A stretch of 64,000 nt of DNA from Coprococcus sp. OM04-5BH (GCF_003482105.1 NZ_QULM01000001.1:496001-560000), one strand, 5' to 3'. Shown: positions 26,251 through 36,622, counted from the first letter of the stretch. Program-made: numbers and translations. The notes: a model not told the origin generated them from the sequence alone.

Positions 26251-28053
26251 ATGGCAGAGACAATGAAGGGACTTAAGAGAAGTCACAGATGTACAGAGGT
26301 AAGCAGCTCTCTTGCAGGTCAGAAGGTTACTGTAATGGGCTGGGTACAGAAAAGCAGAAATAAGGGTGGCATCATCTTCGTGGACCTCAGAGACAGAAGT
26401 GGTATCCTTCAGATAATATTTGAAGAGACAAAGTGCGGAAGTGAATGCTTCGAGAAGGCGTCAAAGCTTCGTTCAGAGTTTGTTGTGGCAATAGAGGGAA
26501 CAGTTGAGCTCCGTGCAGGTGCTGTCAACAAGAATCTGGCAACAGGTGATATTGAGGTTATAGCTTCAAGTCTCAGAATACTTTCTGAGGCAGAGACACC
26601 TCCATTCCCAATCGAGGAGAACAGCAAGACAAAGGAAGAGATCAGACTTAAGTACAGATACCTTGACTTAAGACGTCCTGACCTCCAGAGAAACCTTATG
26701 CTCAGAAGTAAAGTGGCAACCATTGCCAGACAGTTCATGGCTGATGAGGGCTTCCTTGAGATAGAGACACCTATGTTATGTAAGTCAACACCTGAGGGTG
26801 CAAGAGATTACCTTGTACCAAGCCGTGTGCATCCGGGAGAGTTCTATGCACTTCCACAGTCGCCACAGCTCTTCAAGCAGCTTCTTATGTGCTCAGGCTA
26901 CGACAGATATTTCCAGATCGCAAGATGTTTCAGAGATGAGGATCTTCGTGCCGACAGACAGCCTGAATTCACACAGATGGATATGGAGCTTTCTTTTGTG
27001 GATATTGATGATGTTATTGATGTAAATGAGCGACTTCTTGCCAAGCTCTTCAAGGAGGTTCTTGACGTGGATGTTGAGCTTCCTATCAAGCGTATGACAT
27101 GGCAGGAGGGCATGGACAGATTCGGTTCGGATAAGCCTGACTTGAGATTTGGCATGGAGCTTCATGATATCAGCGATGTAGTTAAGGATTGCGGCTTCGG
27201 AGTATTTACAAATGCCATTGCAGCAGGCGGTTCAGTCCGCGGTATCAATGCAGAGGGACAGGGCTCGCTTCCAAGAAAGAAGATTGATGCTCTGGTTGAG
27301 TATGCCAAGACATACGGAGCAAAGGGTCTTGCATATATTGCTATAGGAGAAGACGGAAGTCTTAAGTCATCATTTGCCAAGTTTATGACAGAGGATGAGA
27401 TGAGCAACATAGTTGCAGCTATGGAGGGTAAGCCGGGAGACCTGCTTCTCTTCGTGTCTGACAAGAATAAGGTTGTATGGGATACTCTTGGAGCACTGAG
27501 ATGTCACCTTGCAGAACAGATGGGACTTCTTGACAAGAACGTGTTCAAGTTTGTATGGATCACAGAGTTCCCACTTCTTGAGTGGTCAGATGAGCTTGGA
27601 AGATATCAGGCTATGCACCATCCATTTACAATGCCTATGGAGGAGGATCTCCAGTATATTGATTCTGATCCGGGCAGAGTACGTGCAAAGGCATACGATA
27701 TCGTATTAAACGGAAATGAGATCGGTGGCGGTTCAGTGAGAATACACCAGGATGATATACAGGAGAAGATGTTCGAGTGCCTTGGATTCACAAAGGAGCA
27801 GGCATATGAGAGATTTGGTTTCCTTCTTGATGCATTCAAGTACGGAGTACCACCTCACGCAGGACTTGCATACGGTCTGGACAGACTTGCAATGCTTATG
27901 GCTAAGCAGGATTCTATTCGTGACGTTATTGCATTCCCTAAGATTAAAGACGCTTCATGTCTTCTTACAGACGCACCTAGCCCTGTGGATGATATTCAGC
28001 TTAAGGAGCTTGGAATCCTTGTAGAGAAGGATCAGAAAGAGGAAGAACAGTAA
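26251..28053 (+). CDS. aspS: Aspartyl-tRNA synthetase
   Basis: A 600-residue bacterial-type class II aminoacyl-tRNA synthetase. The N-terminal OB-fold anticodon-binding domain contains VTVMGWVQKSRNKGGIIFVD. Class II motif 2 appears in FRDEDLRADRQPEFTQMD, and LPQSPQLFKQLLM precedes it. The GAD insertion covers residues about 290-420. Motif 3 is GLAYGLDRLAMLM. The length and GAD insertion are those of bacterial AspRS. ATG 26251 follows AAGGAGG. No T-box leader was recognised in the AT-rich 98 bp upstream. Confidence 0.97.
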   Translation: MAETMKGLKRSHRCTEVSSSLAGQKVTVMGWVQKSRNKGGIIFVDLRDRSGILQIIFEETKCGSECFEKASKLRSEFVVAIEGTVELRAGAVNKNLATGDIEVIASSLRILSEAETPPFPIEENSKTKEEIRLKYRYLDLRRPDLQRNLMLRSKVATIARQFMADEGFLEIETPMLCKSTPEGARDYLVPSRVHPGEFYALPQSPQLFKQLLMCSGYDRYFQIARCFRDEDLRADRQPEFTQMDMELSFVDIDDVIDVNERLLAKLFKEVLDVDVELPIKRMTWQEGMDRFGSDKPDLRFGMELHDISDVVKDCGFGVFTNAIAAGGSVRGINAEGQGSLPRKKIDALVEYAKTYGAKGLAYIAIGEDGSLKSSFAKFMTEDEMSNIVAAMEGKPGDLLLFVSDKNKVVWDTLGALRCHLAEQMGLLDKNVFKFVWITEFPLLEWSDELGRYQAMHHPFTMPMEEDLQYIDSDPGRVRAKAYDIVLNGNEIGGGSVRIHQDDIQEKMFECLGFTKEQAYERFGFLLDAFKYGVPPHAGLAYGLDRLAMLMAKQDSIRDVIAFPKIKDASCLLTDAPSPVDDIQLKELGILVEKDQKEEEQ

Positions 28054-28132
28054 TAGGGAGCAGCTTGTAAATGAGGCTTTGCAGCAGGAAATGTTTAAAG
28101 CCGGAAAATTTTTAAAATAATTAAGAGGTAAT

Positions 28133-28564
28133 ATGCAGAAAAAATTAAGAGCAGTATATTTTTACCTTAAGATAATGACAGCAGGATTGTTTATATCCTG
28201 CTGTTTTCTTTTATGTGGATGTAATGTCTATACCATGTCAGACAAGGGAAATGATGTGAGCTACGATATCTGCGAGGAGGGGCTTATGCCTGATGAGCTT
28301 AAGAATATAGTTGATGACAAGCGGGAGCAGGAGTTTAAGATTACTTATACCAACAACGATTACACCTATATCGTCATAGGGGCAGGAAGAAGAGATCATG
28401 ATAACATAAGGATAGACGTGGATAAGGTATATAAGGATGAAAATGCAATCTATATAAAGAGTGTACTCCGTTCCATTGCCACTGCCACGGATTCCGGGAC
28501 CATGACCTGTCCCGTAGTGGTTGTGAGGATAGAACGCACCATGCTTCCGGTGGTGTTCCGATAG
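28133..28564 (+). CDS. Small lipoprotein, possibly PrcB_C-like
   Basis: A 143-residue protein with a basic hydrophobic signal peptide and lipobox LLCGC, so the mature protein should be lipid-anchored at Cys28-30. The mature part has a YIVIGAGRRD strand, an IRIDVDKVYKDENAIYIKSVL stretch (given here in pieces) and a terminal CPVVVVRIER strand. This resembles the PrcB_C domain of small secreted proteins, but the resemblance is by eye and weak. It is upstream of a DUF3794-LysM gene and may be co-transcribed. The 3' end carries a short tandem duplication (GGTGTTCCGAT twice, over the stop codon). Confidence 0.7.
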   Translation: MQKKLRAVYFYLKIMTAGLFISCCFLLCGCNVYTMSDKGNDVSYDICEEGLMPDELKNIVDDKREQEFKITYTNNDYTYIVIGAGRRDHDNIRIDVDKVYKDENAIYIKSVLRSIATATDSGTMTCPVVVVRIERTMLPVVFR

Positions 28565-28731
28565 ATGGTGTTCCGATGGAGAAAGCTTCGGAAAATGGAA
28601 TATATGAAACAGGTAATGCCGTAGGCTTTTGTGTCATAGAACCGGCAGGCGGCACATATAATTTTATCAGACGAATATTTTCATGCAGCAGACAGCCGTA
28701 CAGGCAAATAATAAATAAGGAGTGGGATCAA

Positions 28732-30327
28732 GTGGAATTAACGAAGAACAGGCTTACTACCAGTATACTTAAGGCGTCAAAATATATTCAGTTCACTATA
28801 GATGATGATTTCAATATACCTGATTCAAGGGAAGATGTGGATAAGGTCATAATGAGCCGGGGAAATGTTATAGTGGAGAACACAGATGTGTTAGAAGGCC
28901 GTATAGTTGTAAGCGGAATCGTGGTGTTCAAGATCTTATACCAGAGTGCCTCCGGGGAAGAGGACAGTGACAGTGATAAGGGTGATGTTCCTGTGGTGTG
29001 CTTTGAGAGCGAGATCCCCTTTGAGGAAAGTGTGGTTGTTGAGGATCCTCATGAAGAGATAAAGCCGGGAGACCGGGTGGATGGAACATACACCCTTGAG
29101 GATCTGTACATAACCGTCATCAATAGCAGGAAGATTGAGGTCCGGGGACTGGTGGGTATGAAGCTTGCAGTATATGACAGGGCGTCAATAGAGGCGGCAG
29201 TGGACGTGGCAAATGCCTCCGGTATATCCTGCTGTTATAAGAAGTTTTCTTGTACCAATATGGTCACAAGCTGCAAGGATATGATCAAGGTCAAGGAAGA
29301 GATACAGCTTCCTGCTTCAAAGCCTAATATAAACCGGCTTATCTGGGATGAGGTATCCTTCAGGAAATTTGACATGAAGCCAATGAACGGCAGTATCAGT
29401 GTAAGCTTCGAGATGGAGCTGTTTGCAATTTATAAGGGAGAAGAAGAGGGAACCCCGCTGTCATTTGTCAATGTCACAAAGGAGATAAACAGCAGCATAG
29501 AGTGTCCGGGTGTGTATGAGGACATGATCCTTGACGGCTTTGTAACGCCGGGAAAGGGCAATGTGACCGTGAAGCAGGATTCCGACGGCGAGGACAGGAT
29601 AATATATGTTGAATATAACCTTGCGGCGGAAGCCAGGGTTTATGAGGACAGGGATATAAATATCCTTGAGGATATGTTCTCCGGTACGGCAAATATAGAG
29701 CCTGTAAGGGAGGAGTTCCGGTATGAGACCCTGAGGGTCAAGAACAATGCCAGAACCAAGATCACCAGAAAGGAACGGCTTAAGAGCAGTGCACCGGGCA
29801 TACTCCAGATACTTTTTGTGTGTGGGGATTGCGATATAGACAGTGTTAAGCTTATGGATGACCACATTGAGATATCGGGAGCCGTCAGGGCATATATAGT
29901 CTATGTGTCAAATGATGACACAAGGCCGATCTTCCAGATAGAGGCGGTGCTTCCTTACACCTACAATGTGGAAACGGTGCAGCTTAAGGATGATGACTCC
30001 GTAAGAATCACTCCCGGGGTGGATGCCATTACTGCTGACCTTATAAATAATGACGAGGTTGAGATCAAATGCGTGGTGGCAATGGACGTTACAGCATTTG
30101 CAAGGAATAGCTGCAGTCTTATTACCGATACGAAGATCCTGCCGGTGGATATGGATAAGAAGGCTGCCGTTCCGGGAATCACAGGTTACGTGGTGAAGGA
30201 GGGGGATACGGTTTATAATCTTGCCAGAACCTATTACTCCAGCGTGGACTCCATAATTAAGATGAACAATCTTGGGGAGGGAGACATAAAGACAGGCGAC
30301 AGGATCATAATTGTAAAGTGCCCATGA
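28732..30327 (+). CDS. DUF3794 (SPOCS) and LysM domain protein
   Basis: A 531-residue protein of the clostridial DUF3794-LysM family. GTG 28732, nine bases after AAGGAG, gives the start MELTKNRLTTS; the frame is open back to 28576 but that stretch has no family similarity or good start. Two or three SPOCS-type beta-rich units occur (for example IVVSGIVVFKILYQ and ISGAVRAYIVYVS). A C-terminal LysM (GYVVKEGDTVYNLARTYY...GDRIIIVK) should bind glycan chains. SPOCS domains are found in spore-coat and spore-related proteins, so a role in spore envelope assembly is possible; the sequence does not prove it. No signal peptide is present. Confidence 0.85.
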   Translation: MELTKNRLTTSILKASKYIQFTIDDDFNIPDSREDVDKVIMSRGNVIVENTDVLEGRIVVSGIVVFKILYQSASGEEDSDSDKGDVPVVCFESEIPFEESVVVEDPHEEIKPGDRVDGTYTLEDLYITVINSRKIEVRGLVGMKLAVYDRASIEAAVDVANASGISCCYKKFSCTNMVTSCKDMIKVKEEIQLPASKPNINRLIWDEVSFRKFDMKPMNGSISVSFEMELFAIYKGEEEGTPLSFVNVTKEINSSIECPGVYEDMILDGFVTPGKGNVTVKQDSDGEDRIIYVEYNLAAEARVYEDRDINILEDMFSGTANIEPVREEFRYETLRVKNNARTKITRKERLKSSAPGILQILFVCGDCDIDSVKLMDDHIEISGAVRAYIVYVSNDDTRPIFQIEAVLPYTYNVETVQLKDDDSVRITPGVDAITADLINNDEVEIKCVVAMDVTAFARNSCSLITDTKILPVDMDKKAAVPGITGYVVKEGDTVYNLARTYYSSVDSIIKMNNLGEGDIKTGDRIIIVKCP

Positions 30328-30541
30328 TCTAAAAAACATAATAGCCGGAATCCATGATTTAACGAGAATCATGATTTAACGAGAACCATAACAGTGCGGT
30401 ACCCCAAATCTCCAAAATGCTGAAAAAATATATAGCCTTTTCCTTGACAATATATTACAATTATTATATCTGCTTTTTGTGCAATATATATAATTTTTAA
30501 CACTGAAATGTGTAGGTGATCAAAGGAGAAGGAGGATGTAA

Positions 30542-33500
30542 ATGAAGGAGAAGAGAGGTATAAGAAGTGCGTTCAGGAATACGATGATCGTCGCACTTCT
30601 TGCATGTGTTATGGCTCTCGTGCCGTCTGTGGCAGCACATGCGAAGTTTGAGAATTACTCAGAGGGTGGGACTTCCACCAATAACGACCATACAGGAAGA
30701 TATAGCGGTCTGTCCAGGTCGTATCTTATTGAGGGGAAAGACGGAGGCTTTCAGAGACTGGAATACAGATCCGGTGATGGACTTTTTGTGGAAAACTATA
30801 CCGCAGATTTCAGCTATATTGCTGATTCTAAGAAGAGTATAGAGATGGAGCTTCCGCTATTTGCAGGTTTTTATGAAAGCAATGGTTATTATTTTCTTGT
30901 ATTTGGACAGAACAACATGGACGAGTCTGATACAGTGGAGGTTATCCGTGTTGTGAAGTATGACAAGAGCTGGAACAAGCTTGGGGCAGCACAGATTTTT
31001 GGGGCAAATACCCAGAAGCCATTTGCAGCGGGAAATGTTTCAATGGCTGATGATGGCACCAACCTGTATCTGAGGACATGCCATACCATGTACAAGGCTG
31101 ACGACGGCTACAATCATCAGGCAAGTATCATGATGAAGATTTCCATATCTGATATGGAGGTTATATATAACAACTACACAGTTGCAAATGTTGATCATGG
31201 ATATGTCAGTCATTCGTTTTCACAGGACATATTCTATGATGACAGCACAGGTACAGTATATGCCACAGACAGAGGTGACGCATATCCAAGAAGCCATGTG
31301 CTTATGAAGTATACAAAACTTGGAAGCGAATATTTCAGTTCAAAAACCGCCAATGTGACCATTATGAGCTACGGAGGTGAGACCGGAGATAACTATACCG
31401 GATCATATGTAAGTGGGCTTGAGGTTACAGGATCAACTATTCTTTCTGCCGGCTGCAGCATAGACCAGAGTAATTACAGCAGCAGTACTAAGAGAAACGT
31501 ATATGTGGCAGTTGTGGATAAGTCAGGTTATAAGCTGGATAAGATCGTGAATCTTTCGGCTTACGCAGAGAACGGTACAGATAACGCATTAAGACCTTGG
31601 CTCGTAAGGGTGAGTGATGACGTATTTGCCGTGTTATGGGAGACAGATATAAGCAAGAGGCAGGTTCACTATGCATTTGTTGATGCCCGTGGCAATATCC
31701 TTGCATCAGAGCGTGTTGTGTCCGGAACATTGTCAGACATGAAGCCTATAGTAAAGGGCGGCAGTATAATATGGTATGTAACGAGACAGAGCAGTCCTGT
31801 TTTCTATATGCTGCCTGCAACACCCGGAGCCGATATACCTGCCGGGGAAGCCGGGGATACAGCTAAGGTAAACGGTCTTGTGTACACACTGACAAAGCAT
31901 GATGACGGAAGTCTGAGCGCCTGGGTTACAGGCAATGAGCCGGGAGAAGTAAGCATTACAAGATTACAGATTCCTGACACTGTTGCTGTAAATGGCAGTG
32001 AGTATACCGTAGACGGTATAGGTGACAAGGCTCTTTCGGGACTTGGAAGCATGTATTATGCAGAGTTTGGGGCAGGTATAACCCATTTTGGCAACAATAT
32101 ATTCGATGGCTGTACATCACTTACGACTATCAAGAATAACTCGTCGGTGAAATATACGCTGCCTTCATCCCTTGGAAATACCAACAAGTATCTCATGTAC
32201 TGGAGATCTTACAACAGCTCCACCGGATCAGTTGGCAGTATTGTAGCAGAGATAAGTGGCGGTGAGGCGGCAATACCGGCATTCACAAGTAACAAGGTCA
32301 CTTATAAATTTAATACAGATGGCGGAAGTGCCATAGATGATATAACAGCATTTGTATATCAGCCTGTAAAAGCCCCGGCAGATCCTGTAAAGAAGGGCTA
32401 TGTGTTCGGCGGCTGGTTCAGGGATTCTGCATTCACCCAGAAGTGGGATTTTGAGAAGGACTCAGCAAATATAAGCTATAGCACTGTAGTGACATTATAT
32501 GCAAAGTGGACATATGAAATTGAACTTATGGAGGTGATAACGCCTGCAACGAATACAGTGTTCAACGAGCACTCAAAGAATATCAATCCTGAGGGACTTG
32601 TAATGAGATTTACATATTCTGACGGAGATGTTGAGACTGTAACCTACGGTCAGGCAGGAAGCAAGACCGGTCATGTAATGACATACAGTATCTCTGCAGC
32701 TGCATACAACAATGGTTACTATAAGGCCGGACAGTATACCATTACCGTAGAGTATGAGGGATGTCTATACGACTATGATATAACCATAGAGGCATATGCA
32801 GGTAATACGCCAATAGAGGTACAGAATAATTCTTCTGTAAAGGTAGAGCTCGATGCGGATTATCAGTATTACAAATTTGTTCCTGAGCATACCGGAAAGT
32901 ACCAGATGTATACAGAGGGAAAATGTGATACATATGGAATACTTTATGAGGAAGTGGAAGGCACTGAACTTATAAAGGATGATGACAGCGGAGAAAATCA
33001 TAATTTTATGATTTCATATACGCTTGAGGCAGGAAAGGCTTATTATCTGAAAGTAAGACCATACAATACAACTGCAGGCAAGGTTACTGATACAACCCTT
33101 GCCATCCGTTTTATTCCACAGATCACTGAGGTGATTCTGGAAAATGATGGTCAGACAACATATATGGAGTATGTGGAAACCGGAAATTACAGTTCGGCGC
33201 CATATTATATGGCGGATATGAAATTTGTCGTACACTATGAGACCGGTGAGACGGAGAATATAGAAAACGGAAGTATAAAAAATACCAAGATAGGTAATGC
33301 TTCTGTTTCCTATGAGATCAGAAAGGACGGTCAGAAGGTAAGCAGCGTATCTAATCTTGTGGCAGGAAGCTATGAGAAATGTCTGCTTATTGGAGGCGAG
33401 CTTAAGTATTCAGCGCCATTTACAGTAACACCGATATCAGATAACGACTTGTACGAGGCTGACAGATATTATGATAATGATGTAACAGATAAAATGGTGG

Positions 33501-35770
33501 TATATGGATACACCGCAACAAAAACAGGCTACGTTAATGTGGAATTTGAAGCTAAAACAGGGCTGACCCTTAACAAGCTGGTGGACAGTGAAGGTAATAT
33601 TGTATCAAATGACCGGAGATATTACAGTTATGGAAGTGGTATGCGTACCGTAGAGATAACCTTCCAGGCAACAGAGGGTAAGACATATTATATTGCCATG
33701 AACGGCTTTAAGTCTCCTTATACCATGAGGATAGTATCTGCAGGCCGGCAGAACAGGACGAATATCAAGAGCCTCACAGTGGGTGCCATAGAGACACAGC
33801 TTTATAATGGCTCAGAGCTTAAGCCACAGGTAGAGGTTAAAAACGGTACCACAGTTCTTGCCCCAGGTAAAGACTATGAGGTGGTCTACAAGGACAATGT
33901 GAATGCAGGAACTGCCACAGCAGAGATCCGGGGAATGGGCGCTTACGGTTTCAGGACATTTGCAGAGTTTAAGATAAGGAAGAAGATCGGTGACTGTGAA
34001 GTAGTCATAACAGGAGATCCGGAATATACAGGAAGCGAAGTGATACCGGGGGATGTAAAGGTATACGATGGGGACAGGCTTCTTGCCTGTGGCACTGACT
34101 ATAGTATTTCATATAAGGACAATGTATATGCAGGTGCCGGAACAGTTACAATCACCGGTATGGGACTTTACGTTGATACTGTAGATAAGAAATTTGTTAT
34201 TAATAAGGCGGCAAATATCATAAGCAGTGAGGATGTTGTCTTAAGCTATGGCGGTGTGTCAAAGCCTGTGCCGGTAAATGTGCTTGAGGGAGCTGAGACA
34301 GTATTTGCAATTGATGACAGAACGGTTGCAACAGTTGATGAATCCGGAGATATAATACCGGTAGCAATTGGCAGCACAAAACTTACAATAACAGCTAAAG
34401 AGACAGAGAATTACAGACAGACAAGCACTGTAATAAATGTAACTGTAGAGAAAGGTGACATAAACGGCATGACCGTATACAGGGCAGTAAAGGCAGGAGA
34501 AGAGACAGAGATTGGGATACCTGTACAGGAATTCCTTCCTGCATTAAACGATGGTCTTGAATACGGCAACATCAGCGTAGATGTGTCAGGCAGGAAAATG
34601 CCTGATCACATAACCGGTTTAAGTTATGAGGATGGCAGGTTAAGCATCTTCACAGATTCGGAGCTTGCGGATGGAGATATTGTAACAGGTTTGGTCAGCA
34701 TAGAGACGGACAATTACAATGTGACAGATGCAAAGTATGTAATAGAAACAGGAACAAAGGATATACAGTCCGGTGAACTTACAGGAATTGTTGACAAGGA
34801 GTACACCGGTGAAAGCATTACTCAGGACGTAACAGTTCTGTTAAATGGAGCACCTTTGAATACTACATACTATGAGGTGACCTATGAGAATAACAAAAAT
34901 GCAGGAACAGCTACTGTGGTTGTATACGGAAGAAACGGATACTCAGGAACACTTAGAGGAACATTCGCTATTACTCCTGTAGACCTTCAGAATGCGGAGG
35001 TTAAGTTGGAAAAGACCAGGTACGAATACACAGGCAGTGACATATGTCCTGTTCCGGAGGTTATATATAACGGAATTGCCCTTGTTAAGGATAAGGATTA
35101 CATATTGATCTACAGCGACAACAAGGAGGCAGGAACAGCCACTGTTACGGTAAAGGGAACCGGTAACTACACAGGTGATATAAGCGTTGAGTTTACTATA
35201 GTAAACAATGTGCCTCAGCTTGGCAAGGTAAGCGGAATAAAGGCTACCCCGGCTGCAAATACCATGAAGCTTGAGTGGAGCAGGCTGGCTGACGCCCAGG
35301 GCTACATCGTCTACAGATACAGTACGGCAAGCCATAAGTGGGAGCGTCTCGGAAGTACAAAGAATCTCTTCTACTATGACAGGAACCTTCCTTCAGGCAC
35401 TACCCAGTGGTATGTGGTGAGAGGATATGTGATAGCTGACGGCAAGACCTATATGGGACCATGCGATACATCAGCACCTGTCAAGACAACTACACTTCCT
35501 GGAGCTGTAAACTTTAAGCTTTCATCTGCAAGCAAGGGTCAGGTAGATATAACCTGGTCCACAGTTACAGGTGCTACAAGCTATGCAGTGTATTACAAGA
35601 CCTCTGCAAATGGCAAATGGCAGAGACTTACAGTTACCAAGAGTCTGAAATACAGCAAGACAGGATTTAAGTCTGGCAGTACATATTACTTCACTGTGAG
35701 AGCTTACAGACAGTATGGTTCAACTGGATATCCTGGAGCCTACAGTGCAAAGACCGTAAAGATAAAGTAA
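30542..35770 (+). CDS. Large multidomain secreted surface protein (LRR, InlB-type repeat, Ig-like, fibronectin III)
   Basis: A 1,742-residue secreted protein with signal peptide MKEKRGIRSAFRNTMIVALL...AHA. Order of parts: an N-terminal domain of about 400 residues, possibly beta-propeller-like (sensor-type function unknown); a BspA-like LRR remnant (FGNNIFDGCTSLTTI); an InlB/Flg_new repeat (KKGYVFGGWFRD); sugar-binding-like beta domains; three or more Ig-like modules of KDYEVVYKDNVNAGTATAEI type; and two C-terminal fibronectin type III-like domains (MKLEWSRLADAQGYIVYRY and VDITWSTVTGATSYAVYYK). There is no LPXTG, membrane anchor or wall-binding repeat, so retention at the surface is unexplained. 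The upstream region has TTGACA at 30444-30449 with only a weak -10. AGAAGGAGG precedes ATG 30542. Confidence 0.9.
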   Translation: MKEKRGIRSAFRNTMIVALLACVMALVPSVAAHAKFENYSEGGTSTNNDHTGRYSGLSRSYLIEGKDGGFQRLEYRSGDGLFVENYTADFSYIADSKKSIEMELPLFAGFYESNGYYFLVFGQNNMDESDTVEVIRVVKYDKSWNKLGAAQIFGANTQKPFAAGNVSMADDGTNLYLRTCHTMYKADDGYNHQASIMMKISISDMEVIYNNYTVANVDHGYVSHSFSQDIFYDDSTGTVYATDRGDAYPRSHVLMKYTKLGSEYFSSKTANVTIMSYGGETGDNYTGSYVSGLEVTGSTILSAGCSIDQSNYSSSTKRNVYVAVVDKSGYKLDKIVNLSAYAENGTDNALRPWLVRVSDDVFAVLWETDISKRQVHYAFVDARGNILASERVVSGTLSDMKPIVKGGSIIWYVTRQSSPVFYMLPATPGADIPAGEAGDTAKVNGLVYTLTKHDDGSLSAWVTGNEPGEVSITRLQIPDTVAVNGSEYTVDGIGDKALSGLGSMYYAEFGAGITHFGNNIFDGCTSLTTIKNNSSVKYTLPSSLGNTNKYLMYWRSYNSSTGSVGSIVAEISGGEAAIPAFTSNKVTYKFNTDGGSAIDDITAFVYQPVKAPADPVKKGYVFGGWFRDSAFTQKWDFEKDSANISYSTVVTLYAKWTYEIELMEVITPATNTVFNEHSKNINPEGLVMRFTYSDGDVETVTYGQAGSKTGHVMTYSISAAAYNNGYYKAGQYTITVEYEGCLYDYDITIEAYAGNTPIEVQNNSSVKVELDADYQYYKFVPEHTGKYQMYTEGKCDTYGILYEEVEGTELIKDDDSGENHNFMISYTLEAGKAYYLKVRPYNTTAGKVTDTTLAIRFIPQITEVILENDGQTTYMEYVETGNYSSAPYYMADMKFVVHYETGETENIENGSIKNTKIGNASVSYEIRKDGQKVSSVSNLVAGSYEKCLLIGGELKYSAPFTVTPISDNDLYEADRYYDNDVTDKMVVYGYTATKTGYVNVEFEAKTGLTLNKLVDSEGNIVSNDRRYYSYGSGMRTVEITFQATEGKTYYIAMNGFKSPYTMRIVSAGRQNRTNIKSLTVGAIETQLYNGSELKPQVEVKNGTTVLAPGKDYEVVYKDNVNAGTATAEIRGMGAYGFRTFAEFKIRKKIGDCEVVITGDPEYTGSEVIPGDVKVYDGDRLLACGTDYSISYKDNVYAGAGTVTITGMGLYVDTVDKKFVINKAANIISSEDVVLSYGGVSKPVPVNVLEGAETVFAIDDRTVATVDESGDIIPVAIGSTKLTITAKETENYRQTSTVINVTVEKGDINGMTVYRAVKAGEETEIGIPVQEFLPALNDGLEYGNISVDVSGRKMPDHITGLSYEDGRLSIFTDSELADGDIVTGLVSIETDNYNVTDAKYVIETGTKDIQSGELTGIVDKEYTGESITQDVTVLLNGAPLNTTYYEVTYENNKNAGTATVVVYGRNGYSGTLRGTFAITPVDLQNAEVKLEKTRYEYTGSDICPVPEVIYNGIALVKDKDYILIYSDNKEAGTATVTVKGTGNYTGDISVEFTIVNNVPQLGKVSGIKATPAANTMKLEWSRLADAQGYIVYRYSTASHKWERLGSTKNLFYYDRNLPSGTTQWYVVRGYVIADGKTYMGPCDTSAPVKTTTLPGAVNFKLSSASKGQVDITWSTVTGATSYAVYYKTSANGKWQRLTVTKSLKYSKTGFKSGSTYYFTVRAYRQYGSTGYPGAYSAKTVKIK

Positions 35771-35816
35771 TAAATTTATGATTAATGATCTTAGATCATA
35801 TCCTCAGATTATATTT

Positions 35817-35867
35817 AAAAGCAAATGTCAACCCAATGTTTAATACATAGGTTGACATTTGCTTTTT
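35817..35867 (+). terminator. 17-bp perfect inverted repeat with T-run, overlapping the bioY operator
   Basis: AAAAGCAAATGTCAACC (35817-35833) and GGTTGACATTTGCTTTT (35850-35866) are perfect complements across 16 bases and end in a T-run. It can terminate the upstream surface-protein transcript, but the core also has the layout of a BirA operator (see the promoter entry). Confidence 0.7.
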
Positions 35868-35880
35868 AAGCACATATAAT
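35826..35880 (+). promoter_or_regulatory. bioY promoter with probable BirA (biotin repressor) operator
   Basis: TTGACA (35852-35857), 17 bases, TATAAT (35875-35880): a perfect consensus sigma-A promoter 75 bp before bioY. The -35 hexamer is inside the right half of TGTCAACC-N16-GGTTGACA (35826-35833 and 35850-35857). That half-site and the 14-16 base spacing match known BirA boxes (TGTnAACC-N14-16-GGTTnACA). Binding of biotinyl-AMP-loaded BirA would block the -35. Confidence 0.75.
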
Positions 35881-35954
35881 ACAAAACATATTATGTGTGC
35901 TGCCTGTGGATTTTTCCATTAGCATTTATAATGGGCAGCGGAATGGAGATTATG

Positions 35955-36485
35955 ATGAAAAAGACATTTAAAACCTCAGAGCTGGTTATAATGGCGTTAT
36001 TTACAGCCATATTGTGTGTATCTGCGTACATAAGCATACCTATAGGTATAGCAAGTATTACACTGCTTAACTTTATAATTCTGCTTATTGCGTTTGTTTT
36101 TCCACTTAGAGACTCGCTGATCATAGTTATTCTGTGGATGATAATGGGAGCCTGTGGTATACCGGTATTCATTATGGGACATAGTGGAGTAGGCTATCTT
36201 CTCGGTGTAACAGGTGGATACACATGGGCATTTCTTGTGGTAACTATCTATCTTGGCCTTGTGAAGGGCAAGCAATACAGCAGACTAAAATACACTATAC
36301 ATGCCATCATTGCTTCTATACTCGTTGATCTCGTTGGTATGATATGGTGGATGGTCCTCGGAAAGCTTACATTAAAGAGTGCATTTCTTATGGGATTTGT
36401 TCCGTTTATACCGCTCGATATGGTGAAGTCTGTGGTGGCAGCACAGATCTGTCCGGTATTTACAAGATTACTGCCACAGGATTAA
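35955..36485 (+). CDS. bioY: BioY, biotin ECF transporter substrate-binding component
   Basis: A 176-residue integral membrane protein with six hydrophobic helices, binding biotin for an ECF-type transporter. BioY features: FTAILCVSAYISIPIG, LRDSLIIVILWMIMGACGIPVF, GVGYLLGVTGGYTWAF and FVPFIPLDMVKSVVAA. Start: the frame is open to 35895, but GGAGAT lies just before two adjacent ATGs (35952 and 35955); 35955 gives MKKTFKTSELV. No ecfA/ecfT genes are nearby, so it would share a general energising module. No biotin synthesis genes are nearby, consistent with reliance on uptake. Confidence 0.92.
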   Translation: MKKTFKTSELVIMALFTAILCVSAYISIPIGIASITLLNFIILLIAFVFPLRDSLIIVILWMIMGACGIPVFIMGHSGVGYLLGVTGGYTWAFLVVTIYLGLVKGKQYSRLKYTIHAIIASILVDLVGMIWWMVLGKLTLKSAFLMGFVPFIPLDMVKSVVAAQICPVFTRLLPQD

Positions 36486-36540
36486 GAAAAAACATCTTAT
36501 CAATACTTCCGGCGCAGGTTATGGTAAAATATATCTGTGA

Positions 36541-36612
36541 AAAATGTCGACTGATGTAAGAGTGGGCGATACACAAAGGCAGATTAAAATGGGCTGACGT
36601 TTAATTACAGGA
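36541..36612 (+). repeat. Interspersed repeat, partial copy before the nitrilase-family gene
   Basis: AAATGTCGACTGATGTAAGA, GTGGGCGATACACAAAGGCAG and ATTAAAATGGGCTGACGTTT parallel AATGCCGCCGAATGTATATG, GGGGGCGATACCAAACAGGC and ATTTCTAATGG at 38524-38575. The GGGCTGACGTT end matches 2752 and 11828. AGGAGG follows. Confidence 0.6.
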
Positions 36613-36622
36613 GGAACAGGAT

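Noticed and set aside
28576..28731. Extended N terminus of the DUF3794-LysM protein
   Set aside because: The open frame is 52 codons without family similarity; GTG 28732 has AAGGAG at proper spacing.
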